9,897 nucleotides of DNA from Chloroflexota bacterium (GCA_013696275.1 JACCYW010000332.1:1-9897), one strand, 5' to 3'. Shown: positions 1 through 8,256, numbered from the stretch's first letter. Made by a program: numbers and translations. The notes: generated by a model not told the origin, from the letters alone.

Positions 1-1
1 G

Positions 2-436
2 TTCATCCCTGACGAGGTGGCCGTCATGCCTGGTGACACCGTGTCGTGGACGGCGGCTGCGGTCCACACGGTGACCTTCCTACCGGAGGGCGAGACGCCC
101 GACGACTATGACCCATTCATGACCCCACCATCGGGTGACGGGACCGAGTACGACCCGACCACCATCGCCAACTCTGGCGTCTTCAACGTCGGTCCCGGAT
201 CGCCCGCCTCGTTCTCGCTCACCTTCCCGGACGAAGGGACCTATGCCTTCTACTGCCTGCTCCACGCCGGCCTGGGGCAGATCGGCGAGGTGATGGTGAC
301 CGACCTACCGCCGACCGATGTGCCCGACCCGGCGGCACCGGCTGGCGCACCGCTTGCGCTCCTCGCCGCAGCAGCCCTCGGCGGCGCCCTGTGGCTCGTC
401 AGGAGGCGGGACGCGACGGTCCGCTCCAGGAGCTAG
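2..436 (+). CDS. Membrane-anchored cupredoxin (plastocyanin/azurin-like), 5' partial
   Basis: Only the 3' part is present; the frame is open from the first bases, so the start and any signal peptide lie upstream. Translation from base 2 gives a type I blue-copper fold: a 'FIPDEVAVMPGDTVSW' strand, a first ligand in 'AVHTVTF' (His codon 65-67), a roughly 45-residue acidic, Pro/Gly-rich insertion, then 'YAFYCLLHAGL' with Cys (254-256) and His (263-265). The family usually reads C-x2-H-x2-M; here the Met position is Leu (272-274), with a Gln two residues later. A Pro/Ala linker follows, then a hydrophobic helix ('LALLAAAALGGALWLV') and 'RRR', which indicate a C-terminal membrane anchor with the copper domain outside the cell. 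The likely role is extracytoplasmic electron transfer or copper binding; the partner is not visible. The family is confident, the exact role is not. Confidence 0.85.
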   Translation, partial: FIPDEVAVMPGDTVSWTAAAVHTVTFLPEGETPDDYDPFMTPPSGDGTEYDPTTIANSGVFNVGPGSPASFSLTFPDEGTYAFYCLLHAGLGQIGEVMVTDLPPTDVPDPAAPAGAPLALLAAAALGGALWLVRRRDATVRSRS

Positions 437-454
437 ATCCCAGACCGCTCTACG

Positions 455-490
455 GAAGGGCCGGCTACCGCAACGGTGGCCGGCCCTTTC
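455..490. terminator. Bidirectional hairpin terminator between convergent genes
   Basis: The left arm GAAGGGCCGGCTACCG (455-470) pairs with the right arm CGGTGGCCGGCCCTTTC (474-490) around a CAA loop, giving about 15 pairs with one small bulge or mismatch. It lies 18 bp after the cupredoxin stop and 40 bp after the O-methyltransferase stop on the other strand, so it can serve both. The T-tract is short on the forward side (CTTTCCC) and similarly weak on the reverse side, so it may rely on stem strength or Rho-like help. Confidence 0.75.
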
Positions 491-530
491 CCATGCTCCG
501 GGGCGCCGAGTCCTCCGGGTGGTCTGCGCC

Positions 531-1178
531 TCAGCGGGGCCGGATGAGGGTCACGCCGTCACGGATGGGGACCATCACGCACTCGACCCGCGGGTCGGAC
601 GCGACCAGGTCATTGAATGCCTTGATGGCCGTCGTGTCCGGATCCGTCTCATCCGTCCCGTCTTCCACCACTCGCCCCGACCAGAGCACGTTGTCCACGC
701 AGATCAAGCCGCCGCTCGACATCTTGGGCAGGACGGCCTCGTAGTAGGCCCCATACGAGCCCTTGTCGGCGTCGATGAAGGCGAGATCGAAGGGCCCCGG
801 GAGCAGCGCGATGGTCTCGAGTGCCGGGCCGCGCCGGATCTCGATCCTATCTCGATAAGGCGAGGCATCGATCGCCTTTTGGGCTATCGATGCATGCCGC
901 TCATCCAGCTCACAGGTCACCAGCCGGCCGGTCGCGGGCAGCGCTTCGGCCATCGACAGTGCCGAGTAGCCGGTGAAGGTGCCGATCTCCAGCACCGAGT
1001 GGGCCCGCGAGATGGCCACCAGCATCTTCAGGAAGCGGCCCTCCAGGCGGCCGACCATCATGCGGTGGCTGGGCGATGACTCGATGGTCAGGGCGGACAG
1101 CTCGACCAGATGCTGCGGTTCCGGCGAAGAGTGCTCGGCCGCGTACCGTTCTGATCGACGGTCGGTGATGTCGGCCAT
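531..1178 (-). CDS. SAM-dependent O-methyltransferase, caffeoyl-CoA OMT-like family
   Basis: The 215-aa class I methyltransferase matches the usual length (about 210-230 aa) of the bacterial cation-dependent O-methyltransferase family (COG4122, Methyltransf_3). The SAM-binding motif I is 'VLEIGTFTGYS' at residues 62-72. An acidic 'CELDE' follows at the end of strand 2. 'FDLAFIDADK' (130-139) and 'GGLICVDNVLWSG' (156-168) hold the Asp/Asp/Asn residues (D136, D162, N163) that bind divalent metal in this family, and the protein ends in the typical 'DGVTLIRPR'. It probably methylates a small catechol-like hydroxylated substrate in the cytoplasm; the true substrate cannot be read from sequence. 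The ATG at 1178 is supported by a -10 box exactly 6 nt upstream (leaderless start). It is divergent from the 100-aa unknown gene and converges on the cupredoxin across a shared hairpin. Confidence 0.92.
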   Translation of the reverse strand: MADITDRRSERYAAEHSSPEPQHLVELSALTIESSPSHRMMVGRLEGRFLKMLVAISRAHSVLEIGTFTGYSALSMAEALPATGRLVTCELDERHASIAQKAIDASPYRDRIEIRRGPALETIALLPGPFDLAFIDADKGSYGAYYEAVLPKMSSGGLICVDNVLWSGRVVEDGTDETDPDTTAIKAFNDLVASDPRVECVMVPIRDGVTLIRPR

Positions 1179-1184
1179 CAGACG

Positions 1185-1190
1185 ACTCTA
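1185..1190 (-). promoter_or_regulatory. -10 box TAGAGT, leaderless promoter of the O-methyltransferase
   Basis: On the reverse strand TAGAGT is followed by the 6-nt spacer CGTCTG and then the ATG at 1178. This spacing puts the transcription start at or next to the A of the start codon. No clear -35 element is present at 16-18 bp, and there is no Shine-Dalgarno sequence. Confidence 0.5.
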
Positions 1191-1238
1191 TCCGTTTCTT
1201 GCTCGCCCCGACCGGTCGGCCATCGCCGGCACTGGTTC

Positions 1239-1244
1239 TACGAT
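1239..1244 (+). promoter_or_regulatory. -10 box TACGAT, leaderless promoter of the 100-aa gene
   Basis: TACGAT is followed by the 6-nt spacer GGAACG and then the GTG start at 1251, the same geometry as the divergent promoter at 1185-1190. The two -10 boxes sit 48 bp apart in one 72-bp spacer, so expression of the two genes may be linked. No convincing -35 box is seen. Confidence 0.5.
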
Positions 1245-1250
1245 GGAACG

Positions 1251-1553
1251 GTGACAGGCGAAGAGCGGCCCATCCACGAGCTCGACGAGGGAGTGCGCAT
1301 CGCCTGGACCGCCGATGGCTTCGAGTCGATCCAGGTGGTGGCGCCATGGCGACCGGCTGAGGATCTGGCCGCCTTCGCGCGGGCGGTGGCCGATGCGGCA
1401 CTCATCGAGCGGACGCTGGCAGCCTTGAGCATCGCACTCCGGCGCGATCACCCCGGGGCGTTCGAGCTCGTGCCAGTGCGCCACGACAAGCGTGGCGCAA
1501 AGGTCATCGCGCGTCTCTTGCCACCACCGCGTGAGCCGAACCCAGACGAGTGA
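1251..1553 (+). CDS. Conserved-looking hypothetical protein, 100 aa
   Basis: I do not recognise this protein. It is small, soluble and has no signal peptide, membrane segment or cysteine. The middle is 'VRIAWTADGFESIQVVAPWRPAEDLAAFARAVADAALIER' in character (beta strands, then an Ala-rich helix), followed by a second helix and a basic 'PVRHDKRGAKVIARLLPPP' end. Support for it being real: GC-rich third codon positions in this frame, it fills the gap between two confident genes, and its GTG start has a -10 box exactly 6 nt upstream. It ends 10 bp before the convergent lysozyme stop. An ATG at 1243 opens a 3-codon mini-ORF whose TGA overlaps the GTG start (GTGA). Function unknown. Confidence 0.65.
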   Translation: MTGEERPIHELDEGVRIAWTADGFESIQVVAPWRPAEDLAAFARAVADAALIERTLAALSIALRRDHPGAFELVPVRHDKRGAKVIARLLPPPREPNPDE

Positions 1554-1563
1554 TGGGCGCTCG

Positions 1564-2373
1564 TCAGCGCCTCTGGAGTCGTGACTCTCGGATGGTCAAC
1601 TCGGCGAGGCTGTCGCCGCCGAAGTAGTCGCGATCGACGCAGGAGCGGATACCGCTCACGCGGCCACAATCGGTCCACTGCCAGAGGGTCCAGCCATGGC
1701 CGTTCCAGCGGCGAGCCGGTACCCACGGGCGATGCGTCCGCCAGTGGGCGACCCAGAGGACCTCGTAGCCCTGACGTGCTGCCGCCTGCGTGTTGCCCAG
1801 ATGGTTGGCCCAGAAGGAAGGGCTGGTGTAGATCATCGGTTTGACATCGAGTCGAGCTTCCACCCGGCCCAACCAGGCAAGCGTCCATCGCCGCAGGGCG
1901 TCCCTACCCAGGCCACCGGTCCGCTCGAGGTCCAGGGCGGGGACCAGGTTGCGCGCCTCGAGATCGGCATGTTGCAGGAACCAGTCAGCTTCGCGCCGGG
2001 CATCGACGTAGACGCTGCCGTTGCGGCGACTTGGATTGGCAAAGTGGTAGGCCGTGAAGTGCAGACCGGCGGCTTCGGCCCGTTGCTTGTTGCGGTGGTA
2101 ATAGCCATCGACGAAGTAGGTGCCTTCGGTGGCTTTGGCGATGGCGAAGTCGATGGTCGTGCGGCCTACCTTCCGCCAATCGATATAGCCCTGCCAGTGC
2201 GAGACATCGATGCCGCTCTGGAAACCGACGCCAGCGAGCGGGCCCTGTGCGCCTGCGATCCCGACACCCGAGCTTGATGGCTCCGATGCGGCTGCCGGGG
2301 ACGCGAGGAGAAAGACCGCTGCCAGAGCCATCGGCAAGCAGGCTGCGCGAAGAGATGGACGTGAGTCGACCAC
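1564..2373 (-). CDS. Secreted GH25 lysozyme (Cellosyl/LytC-type muramidase)
   Basis: This is an about 269-aa exported glycoside hydrolase family 25 protein, which cleaves the beta-1,4 bond between N-acetylmuramic acid and N-acetylglucosamine in peptidoglycan. The N-terminus is basic, then 'MALAAVFLLASPAAAS' gives a Sec signal peptide with cleavage near 'AAA-S'. The catalytic domain starts at 'GIDVSHWQG' (about residue 54) and continues with 'DFAIAKATEG', 'AYHFANP', 'LVPALDLE' (Asp148 and Glu150, the family acid pair), 'KPMIYTSPSFW' and 'WTLWQWTDCGRV...CVDRDYFGG'. All key acidic residues are present. There is no cell-wall-binding repeat, so it is a stand-alone domain suited to remodelling its own wall or attacking others. 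Start choice: GTG at 2373 with AGGGG 10 nt upstream; TTG at 2379 (two codons longer, AGGGG 4 nt upstream) is nearly as good. The 151 bp upstream to the next gene hold no other ORF and no clear terminator. Confidence 0.92.
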   Translation of the reverse strand: MVDSRPSLRAACLPMALAAVFLLASPAAASEPSSSGVGIAGAQGPLAGVGFQSGIDVSHWQGYIDWRKVGRTTIDFAIAKATEGTYFVDGYYHRNKQRAEAAGLHFTAYHFANPSRRNGSVYVDARREADWFLQHADLEARNLVPALDLERTGGLGRDALRRWTLAWLGRVEARLDVKPMIYTSPSFWANHLGNTQAAARQGYEVLWVAHWRTHRPWVPARRWNGHGWTLWQWTDCGRVSGIRSCVDRDYFGGDSLAELTIRESRLQRR

Positions 2374-2523
2374 TGTCAAAGTACCCCTAAGTACTCTTGA
2401 ATGCCACGGAATACACGGCTGCGAGCTCGCATCCTGACCCCCAGTCAGCGACGCGTCACCCGTCCGGTGATGCCAGTACGCACCATACCATCGTCCGGGG
2501 TCCCTCCGACCCGGGCGCTCCCG

Positions 2524-3102
2524 CTAGCTGTCGGTCGACCGCGCCGCCGCTTTGCTGGCCCGCTTGCCCTGTTGGTAGCGGGTCAGGGCCTCCGCGGAGT
2601 CCACGTCGCCCAGGGTGGGATGTTGGGGCAGGACCTCCGCCCAGCCGGCTGGGCGGAGGCCGAAGCGCTTGATCAGTACTGCCATCAGCCCATCGACCTT
2701 CATCGCCCCCATACCGGGCAGCTCGCGGAGCCGACGCTTGAGGTCGCCTGCATCGCGCGCCCCGGTCCACACCAGCTCGGCGTCGCCCGCATAGCCATCC
2801 ACCAGCGCCTGGGCGAGCGCGCGCGTGCGCCGAGCCATGTCCGACGGGTACCGATGGAGCGCCGGGCGCTCACGGAACGCCGAGTCCAGCTCCGCAGGGT
2901 CGATGGCCAGCAGAGCGGCGGGGTCCAGCGTCCCGATCCGCCGCCGAAGCTCCAGCGGACCGCTGAACGCCTTCTGGACGGTGACCTGCTGATCCAACAG
3001 GAAGCCCACCAGGAGCGCCATCGGATGGGCGGCGAGAAGGCGATCAGCCTCGTCGTCGCCCGTGAAGTGAAGCCGTTCGAGCCCAGGTCGGGGGACCGTC
3101 AT
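2524..3102 (-). CDS. HhH-GPD family base-excision DNA repair-like protein (TIGR03252-like)
   Basis: The 192-aa protein resembles the uncharacterised HhH-GPD proteins of TIGR03252. Family signatures run in order: 'GDDEADRLLAAHPMALLVGFLLDQQVTVQKAFSGPLELRRRIG', 'PALHRYPSDMARR', 'YAGDAELVW', the helix-hairpin-helix 'LRELPGMGAMKVDGLMAVLIKRFG', then 'RPAGW'. The HhH would contact DNA backbone; members are presumed base-excision glycosylases, but I know of no assigned substrate. There is no Fe-S cysteine cluster, and the usual 'VDTHV' segment with the catalytic Asp is not obvious, so activity is uncertain. The frame stays open upstream to 3234, but family alignment begins just after the ATG at 3102, and a -10 box lies exactly 6 nt upstream. 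The tail after residue 165 is Lys/Arg/Ala-rich. It lies upstream of the lysozyme on the same strand, 150 bp apart. Confidence 0.85.
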   Translation of the reverse strand: MTVPRPGLERLHFTGDDEADRLLAAHPMALLVGFLLDQQVTVQKAFSGPLELRRRIGTLDPAALLAIDPAELDSAFRERPALHRYPSDMARRTRALAQALVDGYAGDAELVWTGARDAGDLKRRLRELPGMGAMKVDGLMAVLIKRFGLRPAGWAEVLPQHPTLGDVDSAEALTRYQQGKRASKAAARSTDS

Positions 3103-3108
3103 GGCGCG

Positions 3109-3114
3109 ATGGTA
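3109..3114 (-). promoter_or_regulatory. -10 box TACCAT, leaderless promoter of the HhH-GPD gene
   Basis: On the reverse strand TACCAT is followed by CGCGCC (6 nt) and the ATG at 3102. A TTGACC sequence at 3135-3130 is a possible -35 element with a short 15-bp spacer. Geometry matches the promoters at 1185 and 1239. Confidence 0.5.
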
Positions 3115-3228
3115 CCGCCCCAGGGAAGGGGTCAAGGGGTCTTGCGCTGGGGTGTAGTATCGGTCGAGAGGTGTCGCCCAACGTGTCGAGTGATCGCCGC
3201 CAAGAAGATCGACGGATCGTCCGGAGCC

Positions 3229-3246
3229 TGGCACTCGTGAGTGCCA
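3229..3246. repeat. Near-perfect 18-bp palindrome, candidate operator
   Basis: TGGCACTC-GT-GAGTGCCA has two perfect 8-bp arms separated by 2 bp. It lies between a TAGTAT -10-like box at 3155 and the TATACT box at 3457. Possible roles are a dimeric repressor site or a tight RNA hairpin. The half-site resembles the HrcA CIRCE half-site (GCACTC/GAGTGC), but CIRCE has a 9-bp spacer. Confidence 0.45.
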
Positions 3247-3456
3247 AGTCGCTGCCGGGCACCGCGGACGAGTCGCGCGGATGGAGCAACCTCGCCACCA
3301 GGCCCCGCGCGGGCAATATCAGCAGTGACACTCGCGCCGGCAGACCGGGGTGGTGAGGCGTACGTGAAGCAGGCCCATGCTCTATGGAGTGTGGGTCGTC
3401 GTGATTCTCGACCCTCCTCAGGACCATCGTCGCCTATCGGTCGAACGGACGTGCGC

Positions 3457-3462
3457 TATACT
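3457..3462 (+). promoter_or_regulatory. -10-like TATACT box upstream of the forward cluster
   Basis: TATACT is close to the sigma-70 consensus and is flanked by a 5-bp inverted repeat, TGCGC (3452-3456) and GCGCA (3463-3467). No TTGACA-like -35 is seen at the right distance. If used, it would start a transcript near 3469 and leave a leader of about 130 nt before the zinc-ribbon ATG. Confidence 0.35.
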
Positions 3463-3598
3463 GCGCAGGAGTCGGAAGGCTCGCCGCAGGTCTGAGCACA
3501 AGACAGTCCTCGCTCCCGCGGCGCCTCGCACTCGTCATCAACGCTCCGGCGGCACGGCATGTGTCCCGTGGAGCACAAATCATCACCGGATCGGATAC

Positions 3599-3784
3599 AT
3601 GGACACACGTACCTTCTCTACTACCAATCTCAGCCAGCGTGCTTCGGCGCGCCGGCGACTGAAGCGCACCACGCCGGCACGATCACTATTCTGCCGAACC
3701 AACGGTTGCGCCAGCTTCCTGGAGCCAGACGGCACCGGAAGCGCGAGCTGCCCGATCTGCGGTGGCCGGTATCGCGTCAGCTGA
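3599..3784 (+). CDS. Small zinc-ribbon protein, 61 aa
   Basis: The N-terminal half is Ser/Thr/Arg-rich and basic ('RASARRRLKR'), probably disordered and able to bind nucleic acid. The C-terminal half is a one-domain zinc ribbon with two cysteine knuckles: Cys32-x4-Cys37 and Cys51-x2-Cys54 ('CPICGGRY'). It ends four residues after 'GGR'. Start: ATG at 3599; the frame is open further upstream but the translation there looks non-coding. Only a weak GGA lies about 8 nt upstream. The gap to the reductase ATG is 14 bp, suggesting co-transcription and perhaps translational coupling. No named function; single zinc-ribbon proteins of this size are often RNA- or ribosome-associated, but that is inference. 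Confidence 0.65.
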   Translation: MDTRTFSTTNLSQRASARRRLKRTTPARSLFCRTNGCASFLEPDGTGSASCPICGGRYRVS

Positions 3785-3798
3785 ACACCAAGTTGGAT

Positions 3799-4197
3799 AT
3801 GGCCGCCGAGCTTACGGCGGCCGGTCGCGTAGTCTCCCTGCGTACCACGGGCCGGATCACCGGTCGCCCAGCCAGCGCCACGGTCGGTTTCGTGCAGGCA
3901 GCTGATGGGACGCTGGTCGTCGCGGCCAGCACCGATGAAGCCCAGTGGGCACGCAACCTGGCGGCCGATCCGCACGTGATCGCCAGCTGGAGTGACCGGT
4001 CGGAGGAGTTCTGTGCGGAGCCCCTCAGCGGGGAGCGCTACGCCGAGGCGATACGCGATCTCATCCTGCGCTATGGCACGCCGTCGGAGCGTCTGGGTCG
4101 TGGCCCCGCCTTCAGGCTGCGACCATGCGCTGACGCGGACCAGCCCGCGGCACGTGCTGGCCGCCACGCTGATACCGTTGTCGGATCGACGGACTAA
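3799..4197 (+). CDS. Nitroreductase/F420-dependent split-barrel family protein (DDN-like)
   Basis: The 132-aa protein has the split beta-barrel pattern of the deazaflavin (F420)-dependent nitroreductase family (PF04075): 'VVSLRTTGRITGRPASATVGFV' near residues 11-32, then 'LVVAASTDEAQWARNLAADPHV' at 39-60, where the W-x-R-N-L-x-A-x-P-x-V signature lies. Such proteins bind F420 (or FMN/heme in related groups) and reduce quinones, nitro compounds or other small molecules in the cytoplasm. No F420 synthesis gene lies in the window, so the cofactor is inferred from the family. Start: ATG at 3799, just before the conserved domain; the open frame back to 3559 adds sequence that overlaps the zinc-ribbon gene and fits no family. 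No Shine-Dalgarno is visible. The last 20 residues are not typical of the family. The stop is 7 bp before the helicase ATG. Confidence 0.8.
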   Translation: MAAELTAAGRVVSLRTTGRITGRPASATVGFVQAADGTLVVAASTDEAQWARNLAADPHVIASWSDRSEEFCAEPLSGERYAEAIRDLILRYGTPSERLGRGPAFRLRPCADADQPAARAGRHADTVVGSTD

Positions 4198-4204
4198 GAC
4201 GCTC

Positions 4205-5482
4205 ATGACGTTCGCTTCCCTGGGCCTGTCGGCCGAGTTGTTGCGCGCTATCGACGACGAGGGTTATACCGAGCCGACCCCGGTCCAGACGCAGGCCATA
4301 CCGCTCGTCATGAGCGGCCGGGACATCATGGCGCGGGCCCAGACCGGGACCGGTAAGACGGCCGCCTTCGCGCTGCCCATCCTGGAACGACTCAAGGCCG
4401 ATGCCAACTCCAGCTTCTCGCCTGCCCGACACCCCGTCAGAGCGCTCATCATCACGCCCACGCGCGAATTGGCCGTGCAGGTGGAAGAGAGCATCGGCGC
4501 CTACGGCCGGCACGTGCCGTTACGCTCGACCGTCGTCTACGGCGGCGTCCCGATGGCGCCCCAGGAGAAGACGCTCGGCGAAGGTGTGGAGATCCTGGTC
4601 GCAACGCCGGGCCGGCTGCTCGATCATGCCGGCAGCCGGACCGTCAACCTTGGCCAGGTCAGCATCCTGGTGCTGGACGAAGCGGACCGGATGCTGGACA
4701 TGGGCTTCATCGACGATATCCGACGGATCCTGGCCCTTCTGCCACCCAAGCGGCAGAACCTGCTCTTCTCGGCCACCCTCTCGCCGGAGATCCGCCGCCT
4801 GGCCGGCTCCTTCCTTGATGAGCCTGCCCACGTCGACGTGGCGCCGACGGTGACTTCCGCGGAGTCGGTCGAACAAGTGGTCTACCTGGTCGACACAGAG
4901 CGGCGGCGCGAGCTGCTGGCTCACCTGGTGCTGTCACGCGATCTTCGCCAGGTGCTGGTCTTCACCCGAACCAAGCTGATGGCCGGTCGGCTGGCTAGCT
5001 GGCTCGACCGCAATGGGGTGGAGGCAGTGGCCATCCACGGCGACCGCTCACAGCCTGACCGGGAACGCGCCCTGACAGCCTTTCGTGACGGTGAGGTCCG
5101 CGTCCTGGTGGCCACCGATGTGGCGGCCCGTGGCCTCGACATCGAGGCCCTGCCTCAGGTGGTCAACTTCGAACTCCCTGTCCACGCCCAGGATTACGTC
5201 CATCGCATCGGCCGGACCGGGCGCGCGGGCGCGCCGGGGAAGGCCTTCTCGCTGGTCACGGTGGACGAGGAAGAGGGCCTCCGCGCCATCAATCGCCTCC
5301 TCCGCAAGGATCTGCGCGTGCGCGTCATCCGCGGCTTCGAGCCGACCACTACCTCCGGCGCGCGATCACCTGAGGCGCCCCGGGGCCGCCTGTCGAGTCG
5401 AACCAGTAGCTCACTGGCCGGCCGACGACCGCGCACCGGCAGCCGCCCGCCGGCCCGCCCATCGAGCGCCGCCGCCCGCTGA
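4205..5482 (+). CDS. DEAD-box ATP-dependent RNA helicase, RhlE-like
   Basis: The 425-aa helicase unwinds short RNA duplexes using ATP, in ribosome assembly, RNA decay or cold adaptation. All core motifs are present in order: the Q motif ('FASLGLSAELLRAI...GYTEPTPVQ', 3-28), motif I AQTGTGKT (45-52), Ia PTRELA, Ib TPGR, II DEAD (158-161), III SAT, IV VLVFTRTK, V ATDVAARGLD and VI HRIGRTGRAG (333-342). The last 50 or so residues are Arg/Ser/Pro-rich and disordered, as in the RNA-binding tails of RhlE/CsdA-type proteins. The ATG at 4205 directly precedes the Q motif; an open frame back to 3992 overlaps the reductase gene and adds no domain. It is 7 bp after the reductase stop, so it is likely the last gene of a three-gene transcript. 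It ends 8 bp from the convergent aminopeptidase stop with no visible terminator between them. Confidence 0.95.
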   Translation: MTFASLGLSAELLRAIDDEGYTEPTPVQTQAIPLVMSGRDIMARAQTGTGKTAAFALPILERLKADANSSFSPARHPVRALIITPTRELAVQVEESIGAYGRHVPLRSTVVYGGVPMAPQEKTLGEGVEILVATPGRLLDHAGSRTVNLGQVSILVLDEADRMLDMGFIDDIRRILALLPPKRQNLLFSATLSPEIRRLAGSFLDEPAHVDVAPTVTSAESVEQVVYLVDTERRRELLAHLVLSRDLRQVLVFTRTKLMAGRLASWLDRNGVEAVAIHGDRSQPDRERALTAFRDGEVRVLVATDVAARGLDIEALPQVVNFELPVHAQDYVHRIGRTGRAGAPGKAFSLVTVDEEEGLRAINRLLRKDLRVRVIRGFEPTTTSGARSPEAPRGRLSSRTSSSLAGRRPRTGSRPPARPSSAAAR

Positions 5483-5490
5483 CCGTCCCC

Positions 5491-8067
<2,577 letters not shown>

Positions 8068-8256
8068 GGGACCTCGCTGGTACGGGCGGTGCAAAGGCGG
8101 TCGCTCAGGGCGGTTGACCGGGACGCTCAGGCGTGCCTGGGTGCTTCGGGTCCGTCGAGCCGAGTCTATCGATCCTGCCTGAGTCCGTCCCGATGCTGGC
8201 TGATGAGCTGCCGCCACGGCGAGTGTCGATCTGTCCGCTGTGGCACCCTTTGGTGG

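Larger units (their letters stand above)
3115..3598. other. Gene-poor region upstream of the zinc ribbon-reductase-helicase cluster
   Basis: No convincing protein gene is present: the open frames have atypical Arg/Ser/Pro-rich translations and match no family I know. Visible elements on the forward strand are TAGTAT (3155-3160) and TATACT (3457-3462), both good -10 hexamers in GC-rich DNA; a palindrome at 3229-3246; and a hairpin GGGTCG (3393-3398)/CGACCC (3409-3414) with no T-tract. It probably contains the promoter and leader of the downstream cluster and may encode a small RNA. I could not match it to any riboswitch or ncRNA family by eye. Confidence 0.5.

Noticed and set aside
318..1079. 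253-aa forward frame opposite the O-methyltransferase
   Set aside because: It is the antisense shadow of a gene with complete methyltransferase motifs, and its own translation has no domain.
1696..2277. 193-aa forward frame opposite the lysozyme
   Set aside because: Antisense shadow of the GH25 gene, which carries all its catalytic motifs.
2374..2379. TTGACA on the reverse strand as a -35 element for the lysozyme
   Set aside because: It lies at the start codon, and no -10 hexamer follows at 16-18 bp; using it would require a start inside the signal peptide.
3229..3246. CIRCE element (HrcA operator)
   Set aside because: The half-site core matches, but the spacer is 2 bp instead of the fixed 9 bp, and no groE or dnaK gene follows.
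3250..3275. T-box-like GGGCACCGCGG sequence
   Set aside because: It resembles the T-box antiterminator core only loosely; there is no specifier stem, and no tRNA synthetase or amino-acid gene follows.
3171..3356. Possible 61-aa gene starting with GTG 10 nt after TAGTAT
   Set aside because: The translation is Ser/Arg/Pro-rich with no recognisable pattern; a promoter-like box alone is not enough. Kept only as part of the gene-poor region.
3559..3798. N-terminal extension of the reductase frame
   Set aside because: It overlaps the zinc-ribbon gene out of frame and its translation has no family similarity; the split barrel starts after the ATG at 3799.
3992..4204. N-terminal extension of the helicase frame by 71 codons
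   Set aside because: It overlaps the reductase gene in another frame and adds no known domain; the Q motif begins immediately after the ATG at 4205.
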